64,000 nt of DNA, from positions 62,001 through 126,000 of the forward strand of contig NW_019775928.1 in the NCBI RefSeq assembly GCF_001039355.2, read 5' to 3'. The stretch is from Lingula anatina. Taxonomy: Eukaryota > Brachiopoda > Lingulata > Lingulida > Lingulidae. The position numbers and the translations under genes were made by a program. Positions within the stretch are counted from its first letter, which is position 1. Every line of letters begins with the position of its first letter. The notes under the pieces are model-generated. The model did no database searches and had not been told where the DNA came from. It saw only the letters and a list, made by a program, of their open reading frames with translations. Shown here piece by piece: positions 36,120 to 47,006 of this stretch.

Positions 36120-37080
36120 CCCAACTTTAAATTCAACAAACGTAACTTACGCACCGTGGTACTTTAGGTACTTAAGGTATTTTTGCCTTAACCGTTTAGA
36201 TGATGTGGAAATAAGCATAACTCTTATGTACTGTCCTGTCACGTCTAAAATGCATCAGGATGAATTTGATAATTTGATAACAGTAGAGTTTTGGGTTTAA
36301 ATACATCGGTTTGGGGGTGAAAATACCAGATTCAATCAGATCTCTCCCACCGTAACAACTACAAACCTCTTCTTAACGCCTTTTATCCACGACAAAAATA
36401 CTACAAATCGGAGCAAGAAACGTTTCTGGAAGTCTTACTGCTGATTGTTTTTAGTAAAGAGACAAAATAATGCCTCTGTTTGACGGTCTTGGGTATAGGT
36501 AAACCAGTGATAATCTGTTAAAACATTGACATCACTTATGTGAATTACCTGCCTTGCATCTTCATGAACAATCATTTTTCATGTTTTCAATAAAGCCAAT
36601 GTAAAATTCAACAAACATACAACTTACGCACCGCGGTACTTTAGGTATACTTAAGGTATTTTTGCCTTATCCGTTTAGCTGATGTGGAAATAAACATAGC
36701 TCTTATGTATTATTCTGTCACATCTAAATTGCATCAGGATGAGTGCGATAATTTGAGCTGACGACGTGACAGTAGAGCTTTAGGTGAAAATACATCGGTT
36801 TGGGGGTGAAAATAGCAGATTCAACCAGATCTCTCTCACCGTAACAACTACAAACCTCTTCTTAACACCTTTTTATCCACGACAAAATACTACAAATCGG
36901 AGCAAGAAACGTTTCTGGAAGTCTTCCCTCTGATTGTCTTTGGTAAAGACACAAAATAATGCCTTTGTTTGACGGTCTTGATAATTTGTTAAAATATTGA
37001 CATCACTTATATGAATTACGCCTTGCATCTTCATGAGCAATCATTTTTCACGTTTTTAATAAGTAACAGTACCAACCCAG
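36120..37080. repeat. Tandem pair of approximately 480 bp units upstream of copy B
   Basis: Unit 1 (about 36120-36590) and unit 2 (about 36595-37080) are both related to one segment upstream of copy A (about 30520-31035). Unit 2 is clearly closer to the copy A segment than to unit 1. For example, both read CATACAACTTACGCACCGCG and CTGACGACGT where unit 1 differs. The pair may have arisen by unequal crossing over between array units. Confidence 0.75.
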
Positions 37081-37774
37081 GAAATAAAATGGAAGGCTAA
37101 ATTTGTAGTCATATTTTCGTTTATTTATTTATTTATTTATATTATAATATCTAAAGTTATCCCAATAAAGTGTATTTAGGTGCATGCAAGTAATTTTAAT
37201 TGACATAATCTCATTTTAAACATCAAGTTTAAAACATCAAAAACTGCTGAATTCTACGTCCTTCCAAGTCCAAAAGAAAAATATACAATATGAATAAAAT
37301 GTCGTTTTTCACTATACATTTCATCAAAATATCGGAAAATATCAAAATTAATTCACAAATTTAAACTCAGGGCATGTTCCAGATTATAAATATACAGTTA
37401 TAAATATTGGGTTTTAGACCCCATAAATGAGGTTACTTTAGTATTGTATTGCCCTTTGAGAAACATTCATTTTTATACAACAGTTCTACATGCATTATAT
37501 TGGAATGTACAATTTCTGAATTCAATTCCCATACTATGATTAAAAGAAATAAGGTTTGTCATTCAAACGTTTTACAGCAAGAAAATGCAGTGACTGATAT
37601 AACCGATAGATGGCGCAAGAAACGGTGACACTGCGTTGAGGGTGGTTAGGTATTGGAACGTTAACAGGGAATGCAGCGTCTCGTAGATAGCTGGCCCAGG
37701 ATCCTGGCATGTAAATCAATGAAATTCATGTTCTAGGGCAGATAGGGGCCACAGTTAGATACGTTCATTTCAGA

Positions 37775-40231
37775 TTAAAATAGCACGGCTAGGAAACAAA
37801 TCCCAAAAGCCAATACAGCGGTTCTGCGGAGAGAGGCAAGAACACGCCAACCAGATCCTGTCACACACTGCGTTGGGGATGGGCTGGTAGGGGGCGTTTG
37901 GGTCGTTGGAGTCTGAAGACCATCTTTTAGGGCCACAACCCTGGTCGCTGCCCCGCTTCCATCAACGTATACCATGTGGAAAACAAACACAGTAGTGCCA
38001 GTTTTGGGCAACTTGTCCAGGTTTGCAATGTTTTCCAGACCTAGAACTCGTGCCTCGAGGAATGAAACGTGGGTCTCGAATAAAACAGTGAACCCGCGGT
38101 CGAAGCCTAAAGCATCTATCCCTACTCCAAGGATCTGTCGCTCGCTGACAAGCCATTCTCCGGCCTCAGCTGAGAAGCCTGGCCAGTGTGTCCTCGGCAC
38201 GCCATTCTCGTCAAGAAAATTCTCACGGTTATCGGTTCCAAGATATGCCGTGTAATTGTTTACATATTTCCCCCATCCGGTATATAAGAAAACAATGGCA
38301 TTTTCCGGTATACGCCTGTTTTCTCTTTCCCACGCCTTGATTTCGTCGACGGTGAGAACTGCGTCCGGGTCGTTTGCAGCCTTTTGGTCGATGTCTATTC
38401 TCACAGCGGGGCCAATGAGGCCGTGAGGGGGGATTTGATGGATTCTCCAAGAGTCTTTGATAAAGTGTGCTGGAGCGTCAAGGTGGGTTCCCATGTGTTC
38501 TGGACCACAGAAATTGTTTCTTTCCATCCTGAAAAATATAGTTCAAATCTTGTTTTGGCTCATCAGACAAGCATCAACGCCAAACTTTGATAACAGTTTG
38601 TCTTGGGAGTGCAAATTCATACCTTGGCATTTATTTTACATCAACCATTATTCTACATAATTCGCTCAGTGAATCATCAAGAACAGGAACAAGTAATTTC
38701 TAACATTCAAATAAATATGGGTCAAGATTTTTAATGAGTGGTCATTTCTATTTAAGAAATCCTTTGGCAGAAGATAGCGGATAGTCCCTTTATCAAAACT
38801 GATTTCAAAGAGTATGTCAAGTAATGATACATACCACAAATTATTATTACCGATTATCAGGGGCCCTTTATGGACGCTAAACAACTGAAAGGGGGCTCTA
38901 CCAACCCACATCACGGTGTCATTGTTCAACGCATACGTCAAATCCACAGTGTCCTCAGGTTTCGGATTTAATTTGGTGGTCCTAAATGCCAACAAACGTA
39001 CAAGGGACCCGGTACCATTCTCTACGTTCATAGGCAAGGCAGCCAAAGAATACCCTTTCGCCGGGACCTTATGGAGATTAACTGCTCCAACGATGGTGTA
39101 GATGTTTCTTCTGTGCAGTGAAGTGCTTGCGGTGTATGAGGAACTGGGGCCAATACCAGGGGAGTCAATGCCCACCCCATACACTGTTGTGTTGTCTGCA
39201 AGCCACAGAGCAGCTTCATCGGATATCCCGGGGTGATTGGTCGTTGGTTCTCCGTTTATCAAGAACGAGGCAGCATCAGTTCCAAAGTAAGCAGTTTTGT
39301 TTCCATAATGCTTGGACCATCCCGTTTGAACGAGTAGGATAGCGTTGTCGGGTATTCGGCCATGTTGGCTTTCCCAGCTCTTTAGGTCGCTCACCAATAA
39401 ATTGTAGTTGCTGTTATTCTCGACCTTCATTGAAACGTCTACTTTCACCACAGGACCAAAGAACCTGTGCGGTGGAATCTCGTTGATGTACCATCTGTTT
39501 TGCGCCCATCGCGCAGGCGCAAGGAGGGTAGTGCCCACTATGTCCGACCCACAAATATCATTGTCCTCTAGCCTAAAGTGACAGAGATAAAAAAAAAAGA
39601 AGATCCTCACAATCTTTAAAAAGGTTTGTGGTTTGTGGTTTTCGCTTGACAGGTAGCTCAATCTATCGCTGTTTCTTTTGAATGCGTTTTTTGGCATACA
39701 GGAAGAAATGTGGAGGCTGAATTTTTTTTTTTTTTTTTTTTTTTTTTTTGCATGGCCTACTGAACAGAAGCCCACCTAGTTGACTTAGAAGTACGATAGA
39801 ATTTTTATTTCTAAATTAGTCAAAAAGTTCACTTTTCAACTTTGCTCGGGTAAAAATATATAATTTCTGACGGGATCAACATTAAATATGTATTAATTTT
39901 TATAACAATTAGGCCTACCAATGAGTAGGCCTATGCTCATCACCAAAACCGAAAAGATTGAAAATATTGTGGTTCTTTCTATTTCTAGCTTGTAGAGAGT
40001 GGAGTAATAAAATTGTAATATCACGTACCATCCTGCTCCGTGCTCCCACGGTCCTCTGTGGATGCGAGTGTAGTTGAATCCCACACCTCCGGGAAACACG
40101 GGAGTATCTGGATGCAAATGGTGCGTCAAGTCAATGACTTCATTGGCCTTTGGACTCCACGTGACACCCCCGTGATCGTCTGCACGTGCAAGACACGCTG
40201 TTACCAATAACAGGAAATGATGATGATGCAT
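37775..40231 (-). CDS. Secreted two-domain cyclase-family protein, copy C (intact)
   Basis: Exons on the minus strand are 40231-40029, 38835-39572 (read 39572 to 38835) and 38528-37775 (TAA). The lengths, phases and 564-residue product match copy B. The signal peptide is MHHHHFLLLVTACLARA. Domain 1 has SDIVGTTLLAPARW, so the four metal-ligand positions are again lost, and position 83 is Thr instead of Ser. Domain 2 has GPEHMGTHLDAPAHF with His325, His329, Asp331 and His335 intact. The tail ends in a short hydrophobic stretch after a Thr/Pro stalk. Long open frames extending past the second exon on both sides are read-through of introns, since donor and acceptor are identical to those in B. 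The coding region is very close to B, whereas the DNA upstream of 40310 differs from A and B for about 550 bp before similarity resumes, so this copy may be regulated differently. Confidence 0.9.
39722..39749. repeat. Poly-T tract in intron 1 of copy C
   Basis: A run of about 28 T followed by GCATGGCCTAC. The same junction (poly-T then GCATGGCCTAC) occurs at 42262 at the edge of the D segment. A homopolymer like this is a plausible assembly break point. Confidence 0.9.
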
Positions 40232-40235
40232 GGTC

Positions 40236-40921
40236 CCTGGAATTTCAACATCCACATTTTTCTCATTCCCACGCCTTGCAATCAACTTTTATCAGTTATT
40301 TTTTTATAAATTAAAAAATGTCCTTGATAATGGTCGAGGGGCGACAAAGGTACATACAGTATATTCATGTACTATGTTTTGTTTTAACGGCAGGGGGGTG
40401 GGCCTACATGTTGATATGTAGTTATATAACATAGACAATTCCCGTATTTATGTCTTAAATATAAGAAAAAGTTTTAAATAACATCAATTTAAAGTCAGAA
40501 AACCATTTTGATTTCAAATTATGTTGTGTGCCTTCCGGAATATTTCCCATGTTACTTTGTTCTTTGTATACAATACGAAATGTTTGTAATGTAACGTAAA
40601 GTACGACGTAGGCCTATTAGTAGTGACAGAAATGAAGCAAATGTTTCTTGAATAAGCTGGCCATTGATGACAAATCTCACTGGTAGTAATACTACCTTGG
40701 TTTTGCTCCCTAGTGTTGTGGCAGGACATGAACTGTTTGCTGCCTCATGTGCTTTACAGGATTAAGGTCGACTTTCTGAATTGTCCGTTTTAAAAATGTC
40801 ATTATTTCGTACGCTGAAAATCGCGTTTCAGGGAGAGAAATATACTATTGATACATGGTACCTATACCTGTAATTCATGTGAAGATTTTTATGGATCTGA
40901 AGAACATTTCATTATCTTACC
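40236..40921 (-). other. Putative 5' UTR intron and non-coding exon boundary, copy C
   Basis: Donor AAG|GTAAGA (last exonic base 40921) and acceptor CAG|GGACCATG bound the intron. The exonic side (ATCAGGCTTACAGAAAAAAA) aligns with copies A and B. About 550 bp of intron sequence, roughly 40310-40850, is unrelated to A and B, and the TGACGTCA element seen there is missing. Confidence 0.55.
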
Positions 40922-41659
40922 TTTTAGTTTTTTTCTGTAAGCCTGATCCCGCTTGCCCTAACTTTCTACTTACAAAAAAAAACGCAACCGCGTTCACACT
41001 GGGTGGTAACGCCCTGATTAAAGTATGCCACTTGCATAAAGTAGCGTCTGGGTCACCTGCTTAAAGAGACTGTCCCCAGGATCAAGAACTGGGGGAAATA
41101 ATGTCGTATTTTCATGGAGTCGCCAACAACTTCTAAACAAGTATTTTTCGACCATGACTCTATTGAAATGGAAATTCTAAAATGCACAATTAAGCAACAT
41201 CTTATATTAGTTTTCTTCAACAGTTGGCTTAAGCCAAAGTAACGGTAAGTAGTGCATGCATTCCTTGCACGTTCTCTTTTCTTGCATTAGTCGTTTTTTC
41301 CCCTGCAAAAACATATAACATGTTTATAAGATATAGATACAGACATAAGACAACCAAACGCTATATATCTTTAATAACAATCCCCCTGTGATACTATATC
41401 ACCAAATATTCACGGCGATTATTTTTAGTTCTTGTTCTAAAGAAGAAAACCGTACAGCAGTTTACTTAATGCCATTTGATACACACGACGGCACCGCACA
41501 ATGGGTGCTCTGGAGGTGAAGTATTTAAATAGCAACATCTATAGATGTTTTTTTACCTGTCCTGTTTGTTATTCGTGTTCCGGTCACAATCCCTTTGTGA
41601 AGCGAAAGGTCAATGTGTCTACTTGCACTGTCACGTTAGTGCAGAGAGATAAGCGCAGT

Positions 41660-41880
41660 ACAATGACTGATTTAGAGGGGGGGATCAGGGGGGTCTGGTC
41701 CCCTCATGAAATTAAAATTTTGAATAGCTGAATCATAGTTCTAAACCGTACCAAATGGCACCGTTCGCCCTCTTAAATACCAATTTTTTTCCACGCCAAG
41801 TGTGTGTGTGTGTGTAGGGGAGGGGGGGGGGGTCAGTTTCCTCGGTCCCCCTTTAAATAATCCTGGATCCGTCCCTGCTA
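41660..41880. mobile_element. Possible MITE ending in a GGATCCGTCCCTG terminus, copy 1
   Basis: The left end CAATGACTGATTTAGAGG and the right end CCTGGATCCGTCCCTGCTA are imperfect inverted repeats around G-rich and C-rich tracts, with a (GT)n inside. The D version is at 44358-44593. It resembles short non-autonomous DNA transposons; the exact ends are uncertain. Confidence 0.45.
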
Positions 41881-42131
41881 TATCATGGATTCAAGGCAGA
41901 CAGAGTCCTATACTAAGCTATAGCTAGGCTTGCTGAATGATGACGTTATATATTTTTATTCCATGCAAATTATCCCGCTGTTCACAGTACAAAATGTACA
42001 GAATTAGCCGGAGTAACTAAATTATTTCTAAAATCTAAGATTTCCAAACTATCCGACTTGAGCGCCATAAAGTTATTGTTCCGCTTGACAACAAAGGGCA
42101 ACTTTTCTTTTTTATCAACGACGGAAAAAAC

Positions 42132-42132
42132 N

Positions 42133-42193
<61 letters not shown>

Positions 42194-42218
42194 TTTTTTT
42201 TTTTTTTTTTTTTTTTTT

Positions 42219-42262
<44 letters not shown>
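42132..42262. other. Low-complexity junction, likely false assembly join
   Basis: A single N at 42132 is followed by (TA)n and then long poly-T tracts to 42262. On the left is sequence that continues elsewhere into AATGTTTTCGTGG (44846 and 46485). On the right is sequence matching the middle of intron 1 of copy C. The junction therefore joins two places that are not naturally adjacent in the other copies. Confidence 0.7.
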
Positions 42263-42264
<2 letters not shown>

Positions 42265-42375
42265 ATGGCCTACCTACATCACCAAAACCGAAAAGATTGA
42301 AAATATTGTGGTTCTTTGAATCTTTCTATTTCTAGCTTGTAGAGAGTGGAGTAGTAAAATTGTAATATCACGTAC

Positions 42376-42578
42376 CATCCTGCTCCGTACACCCACGGTC
42401 CTCTGTGGATACGAGTGTAGTTGAATCCCACACCTCCGGGAAACACGGGAGTATCTGGATGCAAATGATGCGTCAAGTCAACGACTTCATTGGCCTTTGG
42501 ACTCCACGTGACACCCCCGTGATCGTCTGCACGTGCAAGACACGCTGTTACCAATAACAGGAAATGATGATGATGCAT
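42376..42578 (-). CDS. Cyclase-family first coding exon, copy D (isolated, probably allelic to C)
   Basis: This 203 nt exon is identical in structure to exon 1 of A-C: signal peptide MHHHHFLLLVTACLARA, then the start of domain 1 to GAG(W) and a GTACGT donor. It differs from the copy C exon at a few bases (for example V for I in EVVDLTHH, and VYGAG for EHGAG). No exon 2 or 3 follows; the intron runs into poly-T and (TA)n at 42132-42262. Its upstream DNA (42579-45377) is nearly identical to that of copy C, including the non-coding exon donor at 43613. It is either a truncated fourth gene or a second haplotype of copy C's 5' end placed in series. I favour the second. Confidence 0.65.
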
Positions 42579-43067
42579 GGTCCCTGGAATTTCAACATCC
42601 ACATTTTTCTCATTCCCACGCCTTGCAATCAACTTTTATCAGTTATTTTTTTATAAATTAAAAAATGTCCTTGATAATGGTCGAGGGGCGACAAAGGTAC
42701 ATACAGTATATTCATGTACTATGTTTTGTTTTAACGGCAGGGGGGTGGGCCTACATGTTGATATGTAGTTATATAACATAGACAATTCCCGGATTTATGT
42801 CTTAAATATAAGAAAAAGTTTTAAATAACATCAATTTAAAATCAGAAAACCATTTTGATTTCAAATTATGTTGTGTGCCTTCCGGAATATTTCCAATGTT
42901 ACTTTGTTCTTTGTATAGAATACGAAATGTTTGTAATGTAACGTAAAGTACGACGTAGGCCTATTAGTAGTGACAGAAATGAAGCAAATGTTTCTTGAAT
43001 AAGCTGTCCATTGATGACGAATTTCACTGGTAGTAATACTACCTTGGTTTTGCTCCCTAGTGTTGTG

Positions 43068-43412
43068 TTCGCCATAAAGATATTTTATGAGGCCGACGTT
43101 CTTGTGACGTGCAAGGTTCTTTGTGCAAAGCTGACGACAAAAAAAAACATTAACTGCAATTTTAAGTCATCAAGATTTATATCTACTGCGACACTTAAAC
43201 GTTAGAAGTTGGATATTAGAGAGAGCGTTTGAGAGAGCTGTGGAGATAAGCTTTGGAGCACATAGAGAACGGAGAGTTAAAATGCCGTCGACTTCACATC
43301 ACGATGTAGTTGCCAAGCGCTTACGACCAAAATAAGAAGGCGGCGGTAAATATTCCTTCTTCGCAAGCCCAGTGTAACACGGGGTTAAGATTATGATACT
43401 ACGTCAAATGTG
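43068..43412. other. 345 bp insertion or deletion difference between C and D upstream blocks
   Basis: Copy 1 reads GTGTTGTG|GCAGGACATG at 40713-40730. Copy 2 has 345 bp between the same flanks, bounded by TGTG at 43064-43067 and 43409-43412. The segment has no inverted ends and no recognisable coding content. TGTG may be a target duplication or deletion microhomology. Confidence 0.75.
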
Positions 43413-44357
43413 GCAGGACATGTATTGTTTGCTGCCTCATGTGCTTTACAGGATTAAGGTCGACTTTCTGAATTGTCCGTTTTAAAAATGGCATTATTTC
43501 GTACGCTGAAAATCGCGTTTCAGGGAGAGAAATATACTATTGGAACATGGTACCTATACCTGTAATTCATGTGAAGATTTTAATGGATCTGAAGAACATT
43601 TCATTATCTTACCTTTTAGTTTTTTTCTGTAAGCCTGATCCCGCTTGCCCTAACTTTCTACTTACAAAAAAACGCAACCGCGTTCACACTGGGTGGTAAC
43701 GCCCTGATTAAAGTATGCCACTTGCATAAAGTAGCGTCTGGGTCACCTGCTTAAAGAGACTGTCCCCAGGATCAAGAACTGGGGGAAATAATGTCGTATT
43801 TTCATGGAGTCGCCAACAACTTCTAAACAAGTATTTTTCGACCATGACTCTATTGAAATGGAAATTCTAAAATGCACAATTAAGCAACATTTTATATTAG
43901 TTTTCTTCAACAGTTGGCTTAAGCCAAAGTAACGGTAAGTAGTGCATGCATTCCTTGCACGCTCCCTTTTCTTGCATTTGTCGTTGTTTTTTTTCCACAA
44001 AAACATATTACATATTTATAAGATATAGATACAGACATAAGACAACCAAACGCTATATATCTTTAATAACAATCCCCTTGTGATACTCTATCACCAAATA
44101 TTCACGGCGATTACTTTTAGTTCTTGTTCTAAAGAAGAAAACCGTACAGCAGTTTACTTACTGCCATTTAATACACACGACGACACCGCACAATGGGTGC
44201 TCTGGAGGTGAAGTATTTAAATAGCAACATCTATAGATGTTTTTTTTTTACCTGTCCTGTTTGTTATTCGTGTTCCGGTCACAATCCCTTTGTGAAGCGA
44301 AAGGTCAATGTATCTACTTGCACTGTCACGTTAGTGCAGAGAGATAAGCGCAGTATA

Positions 44358-44492
44358 CAATGACGGATTTAGAGGGGGGATCAGGGGGGTCTGGTCCCCT
44401 CATGAAATGAAAATTTTGAATAGCTGAATCATAGTTCTAAACCGTACCAAATGGCACCGTTCGCCCTCTTAAATACCAATTTTTTTCCACGC

Positions 44493-44535
<43 letters not shown>

Positions 44536-44593
44536 GGGAGGGGGGTCAGTTTCCTCGGACCCCCTTTAAATACTCCTGGATCCGTCCCTGCTA
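44358..44593. mobile_element. Possible MITE ending in a GGATCCGTCCCTG terminus, copy 2
   Basis: This is the D-block version of the element at 41660-41880, with left end CAATGACGGATTTAGAGG and right end GGATCCGTCCCTGCTA. An extra TA precedes the left end and TA follows the right end, compatible with a TA target duplication. The internal (GT)n is longer than in copy 1. Confidence 0.45.
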
Positions 44594-45377
44594 TATCATG
44601 GATTCAAGGCAGACAGAGTCCTATACTAAGCTATAGCTAGGCTTGCTGAATGATGACGTTATATAATTTTATTCCATGCAAATTATCCCGCTGTTCACAG
44701 TACAAAATGTACAGAATTAGCCGGAGTAACTAAATTATTTCTAAAATCTAAGATTTCCAAACTATCCGACTTGAGCACCATAAAGTTATTGTTCCGCTTG
44801 ACAACAAAGGGCAACTTTTCTTTTTTATCAACGACGGAAAAAAACAATGTTTTCGTGGATAAATAGATAGGGCGTTTAGTTTGTGTGACCACCAGAAAAC
44901 GTTACCCAATATCACGAAACCAAGTTTTCAGAAATATGAAAGCATCACAAAGTATGTCTTGCTTCGGATGAAAGGTGTACTGTACAACTGCATTAACTTT
45001 ACTCGGAAGACATTTTAAAAAATAACACATTTTGTACGAATAAGACAAACATGTTAAATGTTAAAACAGGTCAGAATGATATCAACAGCAAATATAAAAT
45101 GCAGTTTCACAAGGCAGAATAAATAAAGCTAACATGAATAATTCGCTCGCTTACATGCGTATTTTAAAACTGATTGGTTGTGCTTTCAAACATTTAATTC
45201 TGACATCAGTTTCAAAATAAATGTAAAATAACCTTAACAGATCCAAACATGTGGTATGTGTGTTTGCATTGATACTAATTCACTCTTCATTGCATGCAAT
45301 TCCAATTAGCTCTAAGGTATTCGATGTGATGTTTACATACACGTATCAGATACAGAGAGTTTGTCAATTACCACCAC

Positions 45378-46321
45378 NNNNNNNNNNNNNNNNNNNNNNN
45401 NNNNNNNNNNNNNNNNNNNNNNNNNNNNNNNNNNNNNNNNNNNNNNNNNNNNNNNNNNNNNNNNNNNNNNNNNNNNNNNNNNNNNNNNNNNNNNNNNNNN
45501 NNNNNNNNNNNNNNNNNNNNNNNNNNNNNNNNNNNNNNNNNNNNNNNNNNNNNNNNNNNNNNNNNNNNNNNNNNNNNNNNNNNNNNNNNNNNNNNNNNNN
45601 NNNNNNNNNNNNNNNNNNNNNNNNNNNNNNNNNNNNNNNNNNNNNNNNNNNNNNNNNNNNNNNNNNNNNNNNNNNNNNNNNNNNNNNNNNNNNNNNNNNN
45701 NNNNNNNNNNNNNNNNNNNNNNNNNNNNNNNNNNNNNNNNNNNNNNNNNNNNNNNNNNNNNNNNNNNNNNNNNNNNNNNNNNNNNNNNNNNNNNNNNNNN
45801 NNNNNNNNNNNNNNNNNNNNNNNNNNNNNNNNNNNNNNNNNNNNNNNNNNNNNNNNNNNNNNNNNNNNNNNNNNNNNNNNNNNNNNNNNNNNNNNNNNNN
45901 NNNNNNNNNNNNNNNNNNNNNNNNNNNNNNNNNNNNNNNNNNNNNNNNNNNNNNNNNNNNNNNNNNNNNNNNNNNNNNNNNNNNNNNNNNNNNNNNNNNN
46001 NNNNNNNNNNNNNNNNNNNNNNNNNNNNNNNNNNNNNNNNNNNNNNNNNNNNNNNNNNNNNNNNNNNNNNNNNNNNNNNNNNNNNNNNNNNNNNNNNNNN
46101 NNNNNNNNNNNNNNNNNNNNNNNNNNNNNNNNNNNNNNNNNNNNNNNNNNNNNNNNNNNNNNNNNNNNNNNNNNNNNNNNNNNNNNNNNNNNNNNNNNNN
46201 NNNNNNNNNNNNNNNNNNNNNNNNNNNNNNNNNNNNNNNNNNNNNNNNNNNNNNNNNNNNNNNNNNNNNNNNNNNNNNNNNNNNNNNNNNNNNNNNNNNN
46301 NNNNNNNNNNNNNNNNNNNNN
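45378..46321. other. Assembly gap (944 N)
   Basis: The left flank ends TGTCAATTACCACCAC, the same string found at 46991-47006. The right flank starts TTATCCCGCTGTTCAC, the same string found at 44689. The two contigs therefore overlap by about 690 bp, and the gap may not represent missing sequence. Open frames reported through the N run are meaningless. Confidence 0.95.
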
Positions 46322-47006
46322 TTATCCCGCTGTTCACAGTACAAAATGTACAGAATTAGCCGGAGTAACTAAATTATTTCTAAAATCTAAGATTTCCAAA
46401 CTATCCGACTTGAGCGCCATAAAGTTATTGTTCCGCTTGACAACAAAGGGCAACTTTTCTTTTTTATCAACGACGGAAAAAACAATGTTTTCGTGGATAA
46501 ATAGATAGGGCGTTTAGTTTGTGTGACCACCAGAAAACGTTACCCAATATCACGAAACCAAGTTTTCAGAAATATGAAAGCATCACAAAGTATGTCTTGC
46601 TTCGGATGAAAGGTGTACTGTACAACTGCATTAACTTTACTCGGAAGACATTTTAAAAAATAACACATTTTGTACGAATAAGACAAACATGTTAAATGTT
46701 AAAACAGGTCAGAATGATATCAACAGCAAATATAAAATGCAGTTTCACAAGGCAGAATAAATAAAGCTAACATGAATAATTCGCTCGCTTACATGCGTAT
46801 TTTAAAACTGATTGGTTGTGCTTTCAAACATTTAATTCTGACATCAGTTTCAAAATAAATGTAAAATAACCTTAACAGATCCAAGCATGTGATATTTATT
46901 TGCATTGATACCAATTCACTCTTCATTGCATGCAATTCCAATTAGGTATTCGATGTGATGTTTACATACACGTATCAGATACAGAGAGTTTGTCAATTAC
47001 CACCAC
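46322..47006. repeat. Duplicated block, copy 3 (right of gap)
   Basis: This aligns with 44689-45377 with few differences, for example GAGCGCC versus GAGCACC, and an AGCTCTA present on the left only. Its start is closest to 41970-42131, which matches the idea that copies 1 and 3 belong to one haplotype and copy 2 to another. Confidence 0.85.

Larger units (their letters stand above)
40232..42131. repeat. Duplicated upstream block, copy 1 (upstream of C)
   Basis: This block is nearly identical to 42579-44849 upstream of D and, at its far end (41970-42131), to 46322-46483. It ends at the single N at 42132. The differences are sparse substitutions, short indels in simple repeats and the 345 bp insertion in the D version. 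Confidence 0.85.
42579..45377. repeat. Duplicated upstream block, copy 2 (upstream of D)
   Basis: This block aligns with 40232-42131 and then continues, with 44689-45377 aligning with 46322-47006. It ends at the N gap. It contains a 345 bp segment (43068-43412) absent from copy 1. Confidence 0.85.

Noticed and set aside
38666-39775. Single 369-codon frame for cyclase copy C
   Set aside because: It includes intron sequence at both ends. The splice sites at 39572 and 38835 are identical to those in copies A and B and give the homologous joined product.
42058-42300. Tyr-Ile and Phe repeat peptide
   Set aside because: Translation of (TA)n and poly-T at a probable assembly join.
45251-46372. Long open frames of 320-370 codons on both strands
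   Set aside because: They consist almost entirely of unknown residues from the N gap. The same applies to the frames at 62371-62817.
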